Shown here: piece after piece, positions 27,678-35,073 of the stretch
Numbering within the stretch: the stretch's first letter is position 1
How the letters are laid out: every line of letters starts with the position of its first letter
Assembly: GCA_022482785.1 (NCBI GenBank)
Contig: JAKVON010000002.1
Location: forward strand, 186,001-250,000
Direction of reading: 5' to 3'
DNA length: 64,000 nt
Source of the DNA: Atopobiaceae bacterium
GTDB lineage: Bacteria; Actinomycetota; Coriobacteriia; Coriobacteriales; Atopobiaceae
Made by a program: the position numbers and the translations under genes
Notes under the pieces: generated by a model
The model's input: only the letters and a program-made list of their open reading frames with translations
Told to the model about the DNA's origin: nothing
Databases searched by the model: none

Positions 27678-28889
27678 GTGCTGCCAGTCGACGAGCAGAT
27701 GCGCACCATCGCCTCGGGTGCCATGAACATCATCCCCCAAGCCGAGCTCAGGAAGAAGCTCGAGCGGGGTAAGCCCCTGAACATCAAGCTGGGGGTCGAC
27801 CCCACGAGCCCCGACCTGCACCTGGGCCATGCGGTCCCCCTGCGCAAGATGCGCCAGTTCCAGGACCTCGGCCACAAGGTCACGCTCATCATCGGCAACG
27901 GGACCGCCCTCATCGGCGACCCCTCGGGGAAGAACTCGACCCGCCCCCAGCTCACGAGCGAGGAGATCGAGGCGAACGCCGCGACCTACGTGGCGCAGGC
28001 GGTCAAGATCCTCGACCCCGACAGGACCGAGATCGTCCACAACGGCGACTGGATCCTCTCGCTCGACCTCAAGCACCTGCTCGAGCTCGCGTCCAAGTTC
28101 ACCGTGGCCCGCATCCTCGAGCGCGACGACTTCACCAAGCGCTACAAGAGCCAGACGCCGATCGCGCTCCACGAGTTCCTCTATCCCGTCATGCAGGCCT
28201 ACGACTCCGTGATGATCGGGGCCGACGTCGAGATGGGCGGCAACGACCAGCTCTTCAACCTGCTGGCCGGTCGCGAGCTCATGGAGAAGATGGGCATGGA
28301 GCCGCAGGTCGCGCTCACGATGCCGCTTCTCGAGGGCACCGACGGCACGCGCAAGATGTCGAAGAGCTACGGCAACTACGTGGGCCTCACCGACGAGCCG
28401 GCCGACATGTACGGCAAGCTCATGTCGATTCCCGACTCCATGATCGCCACCTACTACCGCCTCGCCTCGACCCTCCCCGTTGAGGAGGTCGACGCGATCG
28501 ACAAGGCGATGGCCGAGGGCACGGCCGACCCCTACAGGCTCAAGCGCGACCTCGCCGCGAACATCGTCACGCTCTACCACTCGGCAGACGACGCCGCGGG
28601 TGCCGCGGCGGCCTTCGACTCCCTCTTCAAGAAGCACGACGTGCCCGACGACGTGGCCACCTTCGCCGCAGACCTCACCCCGCGTGACGACGGCACGGTC
28701 TACCTGGCAGGCGTCATCGCTGCCGCGGGGCTGGCGAAGTCGGCGGGGGAGGCGCGCCGCCTCATCGACGGCGGCGGCGTCAAGGTGAACGGCGAGGCCG
28801 TCGCCCCCAGGTCGTACAACCTCGACCCCGCGTCCCTCGCGGGAGCCACCCTCCAGGTGGGCAAGCGCCGCTTCGTGAAGCTCGTCTAG
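27678..28889 (+). CDS. tyrS: Tyrosyl-tRNA synthetase
   Basis: A 403-residue class I aminoacyl-tRNA synthetase that charges tRNA-Tyr. The HIGH motif appears as HLGH at 48-51, the KMSKS loop is exact at 226-230, and a C-terminal S4 RNA-binding domain spans about 340-403 (ARRLIDGGGVKVNGEAV). The form GVDPTSPDLHLGH and GDPSGKNSTRP fits the TyrZ-like bacterial subgroup. The GTG start has GAAAGGA eight bases upstream; an ATG seven codons later is the alternative. The U32 gene begins one base after its stop, suggesting cotranscription. Confidence 0.96.
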   Translation: MLPVDEQMRTIASGAMNIIPQAELRKKLERGKPLNIKLGVDPTSPDLHLGHAVPLRKMRQFQDLGHKVTLIIGNGTALIGDPSGKNSTRPQLTSEEIEANAATYVAQAVKILDPDRTEIVHNGDWILSLDLKHLLELASKFTVARILERDDFTKRYKSQTPIALHEFLYPVMQAYDSVMIGADVEMGGNDQLFNLLAGRELMEKMGMEPQVALTMPLLEGTDGTRKMSKSYGNYVGLTDEPADMYGKLMSIPDSMIATYYRLASTLPVEEVDAIDKAMAEGTADPYRLKRDLAANIVTLYHSADDAAGAAAAFDSLFKKHDVPDDVATFAADLTPRDDGTVYLAGVIAAAGLAKSAGEARRLIDGGGVKVNGEAVAPRSYNLDPASLAGATLQVGKRRFVKLV

Positions 28890-28890
28890 C

Positions 28891-31317
28891 ATGGCCCGTC
28901 CGCAAGAGCCCTCCCGGATGCCCGAGCTGCTCGCGCCGGCGGGTGGCCCCGAGCCGTTCCGCGCCGCCATCGCGGCCGGCGCCGATGCCGTCTACTGCGG
29001 CTTCGGGAGCGACTTCAACGCCCGCCGCGGCGCCGCGAACTTCTCTGCCGACGAGTTCTCCGAGGCCTGCCGGCAGGCGCACCTCGCGGGCGCGCGGGTC
29101 TACGTGACGGTGAACGTCGCCGTGCGCGACGACGAGCTCCCCTCCGCGCTCGCCCATGTCCGCCATGCCGCCGAGCTGGGGGCCGATGCCTTCATCATCC
29201 AGGACTGGGGGCTCCTTGCCCAGGTCCGCCGGTCCTGGCCCGAGCTCGAGTGCCACGTCTCCACGCAGGCCAACGTGCATGACGCGCGCGGCGTGGCGTG
29301 GTGCCGCGACGCCTTCGGCGCGGCTCGGGTGACGCTGTCGCGCGAGCTCTCGCTGCCGGAGATCGCCCGCATCGCGGAGGAGGGCGTCGACCTCGAGGTG
29401 TTCGCCCATGGCGCGCTCTGCTTCTGCTACTCGGGGGTCTGCCTGCTCTCGAGCATGGAGGGGGGCCGCTCGGCCAACCGCGGCCTCTGCGCCCAGCCGT
29501 GCCGGCTTCCCTACGACCTCGTCGACGAGGCCGGAGGGGTCATCTCCGCGAGGGGCCGCACGCGCCCCCTCTGCCCCAAGGACAACAACGTCATTCGCGA
29601 CCTCGCGCCCCTCGTCGCCTCGGGGGTGGCCTCGCTCAAGGTCGAGGGCCGCATGAAGGCTCCCGACTACGTTTTCACCGTGGTCGGGGCCTACCGCGAG
29701 GCCATCGACGGGCTTGCCGCCGGCGGGCGCCCGGGCGACGACGAGGCCGCGCGCGACCGGCGGCTCAAGCGGGCCTTCAACCGAGACTTCACCGATGCCT
29801 ACCTGCATGGCCGCTCGGGCGACGAGATGATGAGCTACGAGCGGAGCAACAACCGCGGCGAGCTCGCGGGCGTGGTCGTGGGCTGCCCCGGCCGCACGGC
29901 GCGCGTCCGCCTCGACGCGCCCGTGGGTGCGGGCGACCTGCTCGAGCTGAGGCCCGACGACGACCCCAACGCGTTCCTGACGACTCACGCGGAGGCCGAC
30001 GCCCCGGCGGGCGAGATCATATCGTGCCCGGTCAAGCGTCCGATGCCCGTCGGCTGCCCCGTGCGCGTCATACGGAGCGCCCGGCTCATGGCCGCGGCCT
30101 CCGCCGCGGTCCTGCGCGAGGTCCCGCGCAGGAGGCCCGTCCGCGTCCGCGTGGAGGCCAGGCTGGGCAGCCCCCTCGCGATCTCGATGGAGACCTGCGA
30201 CGGGCGCGCGCGGGCCGAGGCCGTCGGTGCCGTCGTGGAGGCGGCGCGCACCAAGGCGGTGAGCGCCGAGGAGCTCGCGGAGCACGTGGGCCGCATGGGC
30301 TCGACGCCCTTCGAGGTCGAGGGGGGCACGGCTGCGATCGAGGTCTGCCTCGACGAGGGATGCGGCATGGGCTTCTCGAGCGTCCACAGGCTTCGGGCCG
30401 CATGCTGCGACGCCCTCGGGCGGGCGATCCTCGAGCCGTACGAGAGCCGCGCCGCCTCGCTCGCGCCCGTGCCTGCGTCCGTGGCGACGGGGCGGGCGGG
30501 CGAGCCGTCCGCCCCCATGGGGGAGCCCGAGGTCTGCGCCCTGGTCCGCTCGGCCGAGACGGCCGTCGCGGCGCTCGAGGCGGGCGCGACGCGGCTCTAC
30601 GCGACCTCGGACGACCTCGCGGTGGGGGAGTGGCCTCATGACGTGGTCCCCGTGCTCGACGAGGTCTGCCGGGAGGGGGACCATGGCAGGCTCGACGCGT
30701 GGGTGCGCCAGGGCAGGCCCGTCGCCTGCGGCAACGTCTCCGAGCTCGCCCTGGCGGCCGAGAGGGGCGCCCTGGCCGAGCTGCGCGGGTGCGTTCCCGT
30801 GCACAACAGGGCGTGCCTCGACGCCCTGGCCGAGCGTGGCGCCAGGGCTGCCTGGCTCTCGCCCGAGCTCACCCTGGACGAGGTCGCCCTGCTCGCACGC
30901 GATGCCCCCATCCTCCTCGGGATCGTCGTCTCGGGCCGTCCCCGCGTGATGACGAGCGAGCACTGCGTGCTCCAGGCCGCCGGGTCCTGCGTCCATGACT
31001 GCGCCCGGTGCGAGCTGCGTGGGAGGCGCCTCTCCCTGAGGGACCGCGACGGCTCGCTCCTGCCCGTGCGCACCGACGCCCACGGGCGGTCCCGCATCTA
31101 CGACGCGCATCCGCTCGACGCGACGCCAGAGGTGGGGAGGCTGCTCGCATGCGGCGTCACGCGCCTCATGGTCGATGCGACCCTTCTCGACGAGGGAGAG
31201 GCCCGCTTCGCCGTCGGCCGCCTCGTGCGCGCGGTGGCGGTGGCGCGGAAGGGCGGCCGGCCTGCCAAGAGGCTTTCCGGCGCGACGTCCGGGCACCTCT
31301 TCTGGGCGATAGGCTGA
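28891..31317 (+). CDS. U32 peptidase-family protein (RlhA/TrhP-like)
   Basis: An 808-residue U32 family protein. The N-terminal TIM-barrel part shows LLAPAGGPEPFRAAIAAGAD, AVYCGFG, HVSTQANVHD and the family signature EVFAHGALCFCYSGVCLLSS, followed by GLCAQPCR. The cysteines in these motifs correspond to the iron-sulfur ligands known in the family. A long C-terminal half resembles the collagenase/DUF3656 extension, with another Cys-rich patch (CVHDCARCELRG). Characterised relatives hydroxylate 23S rRNA C2501 (RlhA) or tRNA wobble uridine (TrhP) using prephenate rather than acting as peptidases. Architecture favours an RlhA-type role here, but this is inference. It follows tyrS directly. Confidence 0.85.
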   Translation: MARPQEPSRMPELLAPAGGPEPFRAAIAAGADAVYCGFGSDFNARRGAANFSADEFSEACRQAHLAGARVYVTVNVAVRDDELPSALAHVRHAAELGADAFIIQDWGLLAQVRRSWPELECHVSTQANVHDARGVAWCRDAFGAARVTLSRELSLPEIARIAEEGVDLEVFAHGALCFCYSGVCLLSSMEGGRSANRGLCAQPCRLPYDLVDEAGGVISARGRTRPLCPKDNNVIRDLAPLVASGVASLKVEGRMKAPDYVFTVVGAYREAIDGLAAGGRPGDDEAARDRRLKRAFNRDFTDAYLHGRSGDEMMSYERSNNRGELAGVVVGCPGRTARVRLDAPVGAGDLLELRPDDDPNAFLTTHAEADAPAGEIISCPVKRPMPVGCPVRVIRSARLMAAASAAVLREVPRRRPVRVRVEARLGSPLAISMETCDGRARAEAVGAVVEAARTKAVSAEELAEHVGRMGSTPFEVEGGTAAIEVCLDEGCGMGFSSVHRLRAACCDALGRAILEPYESRAASLAPVPASVATGRAGEPSAPMGEPEVCALVRSAETAVAALEAGATRLYATSDDLAVGEWPHDVVPVLDEVCREGDHGRLDAWVRQGRPVACGNVSELALAAERGALAELRGCVPVHNRACLDALAERGARAAWLSPELTLDEVALLARDAPILLGIVVSGRPRVMTSEHCVLQAAGSCVHDCARCELRGRRLSLRDRDGSLLPVRTDAHGRSRIYDAHPLDATPEVGRLLACGVTRLMVDATLLDEGEARFAVGRLVRAVAVARKGGRPAKRLSGATSGHLFWAIG

Positions 31318-31415
31318 CCAGGCGAGGCCCTCGAATCCGTCGGTGGGGCGTCGGGTTCGTGTCGGCGAGTGGGCGAGAGATTTCCGTTCTCGTCCCATGG
31401 CGCCCGGCTTCCGGG

Positions 31416-31427
31416 TAGCCTGCCCGC
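31416..31427 (+). promoter_or_regulatory. Possible leaderless promoter of nuclease-like gene 2
   Basis: TAGCCT (31416-31421), then six bases, then ATG at 31428, with no ribosome site. The arrangement equals that of paralog 1. A short hairpin, GGGCGAGA with TTCTCGTCCC, lies at 31371-31397. Confidence 0.4.
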
Positions 31428-32405
31428 ATGCCAGTCTTTCTTGCCGACATATCCTCCCTCGCCCGGCTGCAGGCGCGGCGTCCCCGCCTTGCGACGCTCG
31501 GCGAGGCGCTCGTCTCCCCGCTGCCGACCTGCGCGCATGACGACGCGGAGGCTCGCGCGCTCTTCTCCTCGCAGAGGCCCGATGTCGTCCGGGCCGTGTC
31601 GCTGGGCGGAGGCCGTCCCGTCGACCTGCTGGTCCCTTGCCCAGGACTGAGGGGAAGGTCGGGAAGGGTGTCGTATCGGGTATGGCAGGGCATGGTGCCA
31701 CCCGGCTCCTTCAGGAGCCTCGGCCCCGGGGTGTTCGCCTGCTCGCCCGAGTTCTGCTTCCTGCTCGCGATGCCTCGTCTTTCCTGGCCGGATCGCCTCC
31801 GGCTCGGTTACTCCCTGTGCGGCTACTATCCTCCGGCCGACGCGGAGGTCGGCGGTACCCACCCGTTCCGTGCGCCGCTCACGTCCGTTTCGCTGCTCGG
31901 ACGATACCTCGCGTGCGCACGAGGGGCCTATGGTGCCAACCTGGCTCGTAGGGTCGTGCGCTACCTTCTTGACGGGTCGGCATCGCCTCGCGAGACGGAT
32001 CTGGCAATCGTCCTGAGCCTGCCTGCGAGGTTCGGCGGCTATGGACTTAAGGGGATGCGGCTCAACGTTCCCGTCGAAGCGGACGCGAGGAGTCGTGCCA
32101 TCAGCCCGCAGAGGCGGTTCATCCTCGACGAGTACTTCCCTGAGAGCAAGACGGCCGTCGAATACGACGGCAGGCAGCACGGCGAGGCCTGCCATCTCGC
32201 TCGGGATGCCAGGCGGCGTGACGCCCTTCTCTGCAGGGGGATCAGCTTGGTTTCCGTCACCGACGAGCAGCTCACGAGCCAGTGGGCTATGGAAGGTGTC
32301 GCGGCGCTTATCGCCGAGCGGTGCGGACAGTCGTCGCGGACGAGGGCAAGGGATCCGAAGGCCGCGCGCATCCGCCTCTCCCTCGACTTGTTCGGCAGGG
32401 CATGA
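31428..32405 (+). CDS. Nuclease-like protein of unknown function, paralog 2
   Basis: A 325-residue paralog of the protein at 26481-27461. Shared blocks include VFLADISSL, RVWQGMVPPGSFRSLGPGVF, CSPEFCFLLAMP, LGYSLCGYY and PLTSVSLLGRY. The C-terminus, PESKTAVEYDGRQHGEACHL then DARRRDALLCRGISLVSVTDEQL, keeps the ExDGxxH...D..R...L...GI pattern of DUF559/Vsr-like PD-(D/E)XK nucleases, so this copy looks catalytically complete where paralog 1 is degenerate. No signal peptide or helices spanning the membrane. Two 52-bp hairpins lie just downstream. Function is unknown; an AbiEi-like or palindrome-processing role is speculative. Confidence 0.75.
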   Translation: MPVFLADISSLARLQARRPRLATLGEALVSPLPTCAHDDAEARALFSSQRPDVVRAVSLGGGRPVDLLVPCPGLRGRSGRVSYRVWQGMVPPGSFRSLGPGVFACSPEFCFLLAMPRLSWPDRLRLGYSLCGYYPPADAEVGGTHPFRAPLTSVSLLGRYLACARGAYGANLARRVVRYLLDGSASPRETDLAIVLSLPARFGGYGLKGMRLNVPVEADARSRAISPQRRFILDEYFPESKTAVEYDGRQHGEACHLARDARRRDALLCRGISLVSVTDEQLTSQWAMEGVAALIAERCGQSSRTRARDPKAARIRLSLDLFGRA

Positions 32406-32437
32406 GGGAAGACCCACGTTGGTCCTGCGGGTGTGTT

Positions 32438-32489
32438 GTCGCACAAGCTCGACTTGGGTTATCGGCGGCACAAATCGAGCTTGTGCGAC
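32438..32489. repeat. 52-bp inverted repeat (hairpin) B1
   Basis: Arms of 19 bp, GTCGCACAAGCTCGACTTG at 32438-32456 and its complement with one mismatch at 32471-32489. It begins 33 bp after the stop of paralog 2. The total span is identical to that of the second hairpin at 32592-32643. Confidence 0.8.
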
Positions 32490-32591
32490 GGCAATCTCCG
32501 GTTCGAGTGCTTCCAAACCGCATGAGGGGAAAAGTGACCAGGGATTATGTTTGCCATGTCCCTATTCCCTGATGCTGGACGTGACTTTGCT

Positions 32592-32643
32592 GTCGCACAA
32601 CCTGCACTTGCGTCGCTGATGGCGCAAGTGCAGGTTGTGCGAC
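32592..32643. repeat. 52-bp inverted repeat (hairpin) B2
   Basis: Perfect 21-bp arms starting GTCGCACAACCTGCACTTG, at 32592-32612 and 32623-32643, with a 10-base loop. The arms share the GTCGCACAA start and A-Y-TTG end with B1 but differ in the centre. Between B1 and B2 a weaker CAGGGA/TCCCTG pairing is seen. The rest of the 447-bp gap 32406-32852 holds the promoter of the NifU-like gene. Confidence 0.85.
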
Positions 32644-32733
32644 CTCGGCCGTGCGTGAAAGCCGCGCCACCGCGGCTGCAAAGGCGACCCGTGCACAGCC
32701 GTAGTCACCATGCCCCCGCCCCGACGGCTGGGG

Positions 32734-32739
32734 TAAAAT
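32734..32739 (+). promoter_or_regulatory. Probable -10 box (TAAAAT)
   Basis: GGGTAAAATGCCCC is the best -10 match upstream of the NifU-like gene. The box is enclosed in a small GGG/CCC palindrome. No good -35. Confidence 0.35.
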
Positions 32740-32852
32740 GCCCCTTGTTGTGTGGGATTTACGCATCCCGCCGCGATGACACCTCCCGCATGCCATAATG
32801 GCGAGGGAAAAAACGGGCGCGGCCACGTCGCGCGACAGGAAAGGGAACGACC

Positions 32853-33119
32853 ATGGCAGAAGAGAAGAACGCGGGCGTCACGTCCGAGACAATCAACGAG
32901 GACCTGCTCAACCAGGTGCTCGATGCGATCCGTCCGAGCCTCCAGGCCGACGGCGGCGACTGCGAGCTCGTCGGGACCGACCCCGATGGCACCGTCACCC
33001 TCGAGCTCAACGGCGCCTGTGCCGGCTGCCCCATGAGCTCGGTGACCCTCTCCATGGGCGTCGAGCGCATCCTCAAGGAGCATGTCCCTGGCGTCAAGCG
33101 CGTCGTGGCCGTCAACTAG
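32853..33119 (+). CDS. NifU C-terminal-domain (NFU) Fe-S protein
   Basis: An 88-residue stand-alone NFU domain: LDAIRPSLQADGGDCELVG, then VTLELNGACAGCPMSSVTL with the CxxC pair that binds a [4Fe-4S] cluster shared between two subunits, ending ILKEHVPGVKRVVAVN. Such proteins carry iron-sulfur clusters to client enzymes. AGGAAAGGG lies before the ATG. The dcd gene starts eight bases after its stop. Confidence 0.92.
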   Translation: MAEEKNAGVTSETINEDLLNQVLDAIRPSLQADGGDCELVGTDPDGTVTLELNGACAGCPMSSVTLSMGVERILKEHVPGVKRVVAVN

Positions 33120-33127
33120 GCCGCGCG

Positions 33128-33685
33128 ATGGTCCTCTCGGATCGCGACATCAAGGCCGAGCTCGCCTTGGGCCGCATCGTCATCGACCCGCTGGTCGAGG
33201 CCAACGTCCAGCCGGCCTCGGTCGACGTGCGCCTGGGGAGCAACTTCCGCGTGTTCCGCAACTCCACGCACACCTGCATCGACCCGCTCTCCGAGCAGCC
33301 CGACCTCACCGAGTCGATCGACGTGCCCGCGGGGGAGACCTTCGTCCTCCATCCGGGCCAGTTCGCGCTCGGTACCACCTACGAGCGCATCTCCGTCCCC
33401 GACGACGTCCTCGGCAAGCTCGAGGGGAAGTCGTCGCTCGGGCGCCTCGGCCTCATGATCCACTCCACGGCCGGCTACGTCGACCCCGGCTGGGAGGGCG
33501 AGCTCACCCTCGAGCTCTCCAACGTCGCGACCCTGCCGATCGTGCTCCATCCCGGCATGCGCATCGGCCAGCTCTCCTTCGAGCGCATGAGCTCCCCGGT
33601 CGAGCGTCCCTACGGCTGCCGCGAGCTGGGCAGCCACTACCAGGGGCAGGCGGGTGCCACGCCCTCCGCCCCCATGTCACGTTAG
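33128..33685 (+). CDS. dcd: dCTP deaminase, probably bifunctional (dUTP-forming and -hydrolysing)
   Basis: A 185-residue nucleotide-pool enzyme. The motif GKSSLGRLGLMIHSTAGYVD followed by PGWEGELTLELSNVATLPI matches the actinobacterial/archaeal bifunctional dCTP deaminase-dUTPase type, which turns dCTP directly into dUMP; the catalytic Glu lies in ELTLELSN. The end GSHYQGQAGATPSAP is the usual nucleotide-closing C-terminus. In-frame sequence extends well upstream, but the ATG giving MVLSDRDIKAEL matches the family's length. Confidence 0.9.
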   Translation: MVLSDRDIKAELALGRIVIDPLVEANVQPASVDVRLGSNFRVFRNSTHTCIDPLSEQPDLTESIDVPAGETFVLHPGQFALGTTYERISVPDDVLGKLEGKSSLGRLGLMIHSTAGYVDPGWEGELTLELSNVATLPIVLHPGMRIGQLSFERMSSPVERPYGCRELGSHYQGQAGATPSAPMSR

Positions 33686-33696
33686 GCGGACCCGGC

Positions 33697-34518
33697 ATGT
33701 GGCTCAATGACATCTACCAGCACCTGAACCCCATCGCCTTCAGCGCCGGTCCTATCACGATCCGCTGGTACGGCCTGGCCTACCTGGCAGGCTTCGTGCT
33801 CGGGGCCCTCGTGATCTGGAAGGTGCAGCGCCGCTGGGGCCTCGGTCTCGACCGCGAGGATCTCCTCTCGGTCATGATCGGCATCGCCTTCGGCGTCATC
33901 ATCGGCGCGCGCCTTGGCTACGTGCTGTTCTACGGCGCGGGCTACTACCTCGAGCATCCGCTCTCGGTCTTCGTGCTGTCCGAGGGCGGCATGAGCTTCC
34001 ACGGCGGGCTCGCGGGGGCCATCGTGGGAGGCTCGATCGCCTGCCGTCGCCTGGGCATCTCCATCCCGACGATGTGCGACCTCGGCGTCATCGCTGCGCC
34101 GGTGGGCCTGTTCTTCGGGCGTTGCGCCAACTTCGTCAACGGCGAGCTCTGGGGCAAGCCCACCGACCTTCCCTGGGGCGTCATGTTCGAGACGGGCGGC
34201 GGGGTCTATCGCCATCCCTCCCAGCTCTACGAGGCGATTCTCGAGGGGCTGGTCATGTTCTGCGTGCTCTTCGCCCTCTCCAGGAGGCGCCCCCCGCGTC
34301 CGCAGGGCACCTTCCTCGGCATGTTCCTCGTGCTCTACGGCTTCTTCCGGTTCCTGATCGAGTTCGTGCGCATGCCTGACGAGCAGCTCGGCTACCTCAT
34401 CGCCGGCACCATCACCATGGGCCAGATACTCTCCCTGCCGCTCGTCGTCCTGGGCGTCGCGATTCTGGTCGTCTCCCGGAGGAGAGATCGCCCGCAAGCT
34501 GGCTACCTGGAGGGGTGA
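33697..34518 (+). CDS. lgt: Prolipoprotein diacylglyceryl transferase
   Basis: A 273-residue polytopic membrane enzyme that moves diacylglycerol from phosphatidylglycerol to the lipobox cysteine, the first step of lipoprotein maturation. The signature GRCANFVNGELWGKPTDLP is intact, with the conserved Arg, Asn and Glu, and HPSQLYEA, FHGGLAGAI and the N-terminal ITIRWYGLAYLAG are all typical. About seven hydrophobic segments. The window's own lipoproteins (18820, 48228, 56422) are among its clients. It lies 11 bases after dcd. Confidence 0.95.
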   Translation: MWLNDIYQHLNPIAFSAGPITIRWYGLAYLAGFVLGALVIWKVQRRWGLGLDREDLLSVMIGIAFGVIIGARLGYVLFYGAGYYLEHPLSVFVLSEGGMSFHGGLAGAIVGGSIACRRLGISIPTMCDLGVIAAPVGLFFGRCANFVNGELWGKPTDLPWGVMFETGGGVYRHPSQLYEAILEGLVMFCVLFALSRRRPPRPQGTFLGMFLVLYGFFRFLIEFVRMPDEQLGYLIAGTITMGQILSLPLVVLGVAILVVSRRRDRPQAGYLEG

Positions 34519-34528
34519 CATCGCTCCG

Positions 34529-34614
34529 TCCCGGTGGATTCTCCGTCGTTTCATACGTTTTGGAGCTTTTAACGGATACGAAAACGTATAGAACGACGGA
34601 GAAATCGACGGGGG
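34529..34614. repeat. Long inverted repeat between lgt and the B12 riboswitch
   Basis: Core arms of 23 bp, starting TTCTCCGTCGTT and ending TACGTTTT at 34539-34561, pair with 34581-34603 with two adjacent mismatches. Weaker pairing (TCCCGGTGGA with TCGACGGGGGA) extends it to the stated limits. The loop is 19 bases. It may end the lgt transcript, but the run of T lies inside the arm rather than after it. Confidence 0.75.
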
Positions 34615-34648
34615 AGCAGGGCGGCCGGCCCGTACGGGGCATACGTGC

Positions 34649-34654
34649 TACACT
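34649..34654 (+). promoter_or_regulatory. Extended -10 promoter of the cobalamin operon (TACACT)
   Basis: ACGTGCTACACT precedes the cobalamin riboswitch; the identical 12 bases precede the TPP riboswitch at 55124-55135. The TG one base before the hexamer is an extended -10. No clear -35. Confidence 0.55.
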
Positions 34655-34689
34655 TCCTCCCAATCGAATACCGTCACAACCTGAGGGCA

Positions 34690-34882
34690 CGGTTTGAACA
34701 GCTGCAAGGCCTAGTAGATCAAAAGGGAACCCGGTTGGAATCCGGGACAGCCGCCACTACTGTGTTTGGGGAAAGACGGGAGCGCGCTCCCATTGGGCGA
34801 GGCAGGTGCCAAGGCGCCGCTCGTCCGAGAAGGGGCTCCCGTCACGTGCATCGGTCTCATAAGTCAGGAGACCTGCCTGCCC
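34690..34882 (+). promoter_or_regulatory. Cobalamin (B12) riboswitch
   Basis: Contains the conserved cobalamin aptamer parts in order: AAAAGGGAACCCGGTTGGAA, CCGGGACAGCCGCCACTACT, GAGGCAGGTGCC and the B12 box AGTCAGGAGACCTGCCT at 34862-34878. A strong terminator at 35001-35036 lies between it and the first structural gene, so B12 binding probably ends transcription. The outer limits are approximate. Confidence 0.92.
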
Positions 34883-35000
34883 TCGATAGGTACTTCCTTC
34901 TCGGGCGTGTGAGAGGTGCACCGGCGTCGTGATGCCGCGGCGGCCCCTCGCTTCCCCGAGAGGACCAGACGGTTCCTCCCGTCGTGGCATACCCTGCTGG

Positions 35001-35036
35001 AACGCACCGTCCGCATGCGCGGAAGGTGCGTTTTCT
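35001..35036 (+). terminator. Riboswitch-controlled terminator
   Basis: AACGCACCGTCCGC pairs with GCGGAAGGTGCGTT, followed by TTCTC: a strong stem with a U-rich tail, 38 bp before the first cobalamin-operon start. Its place between the B12 aptamer and the gene marks it as the expression platform. Confidence 0.8.
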
Positions 35037-35073
35037 CATGGCATGGCGCCTGCCGTGCCGGAAGGGGAGGGAC

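Noticed and set aside
28780-31701. Minus-strand frame of 973 codons opposite the U32 gene
   Set aside because: No recognisable domain and Arg/Gly/Ala-rich; the plus-strand protein has the U32 signature.
32485-32535. tRNA-like GGTTCGAGTGC segment
   Set aside because: Resembles a T-arm but no acceptor stem, D-arm or anticodon arm can be built around it.
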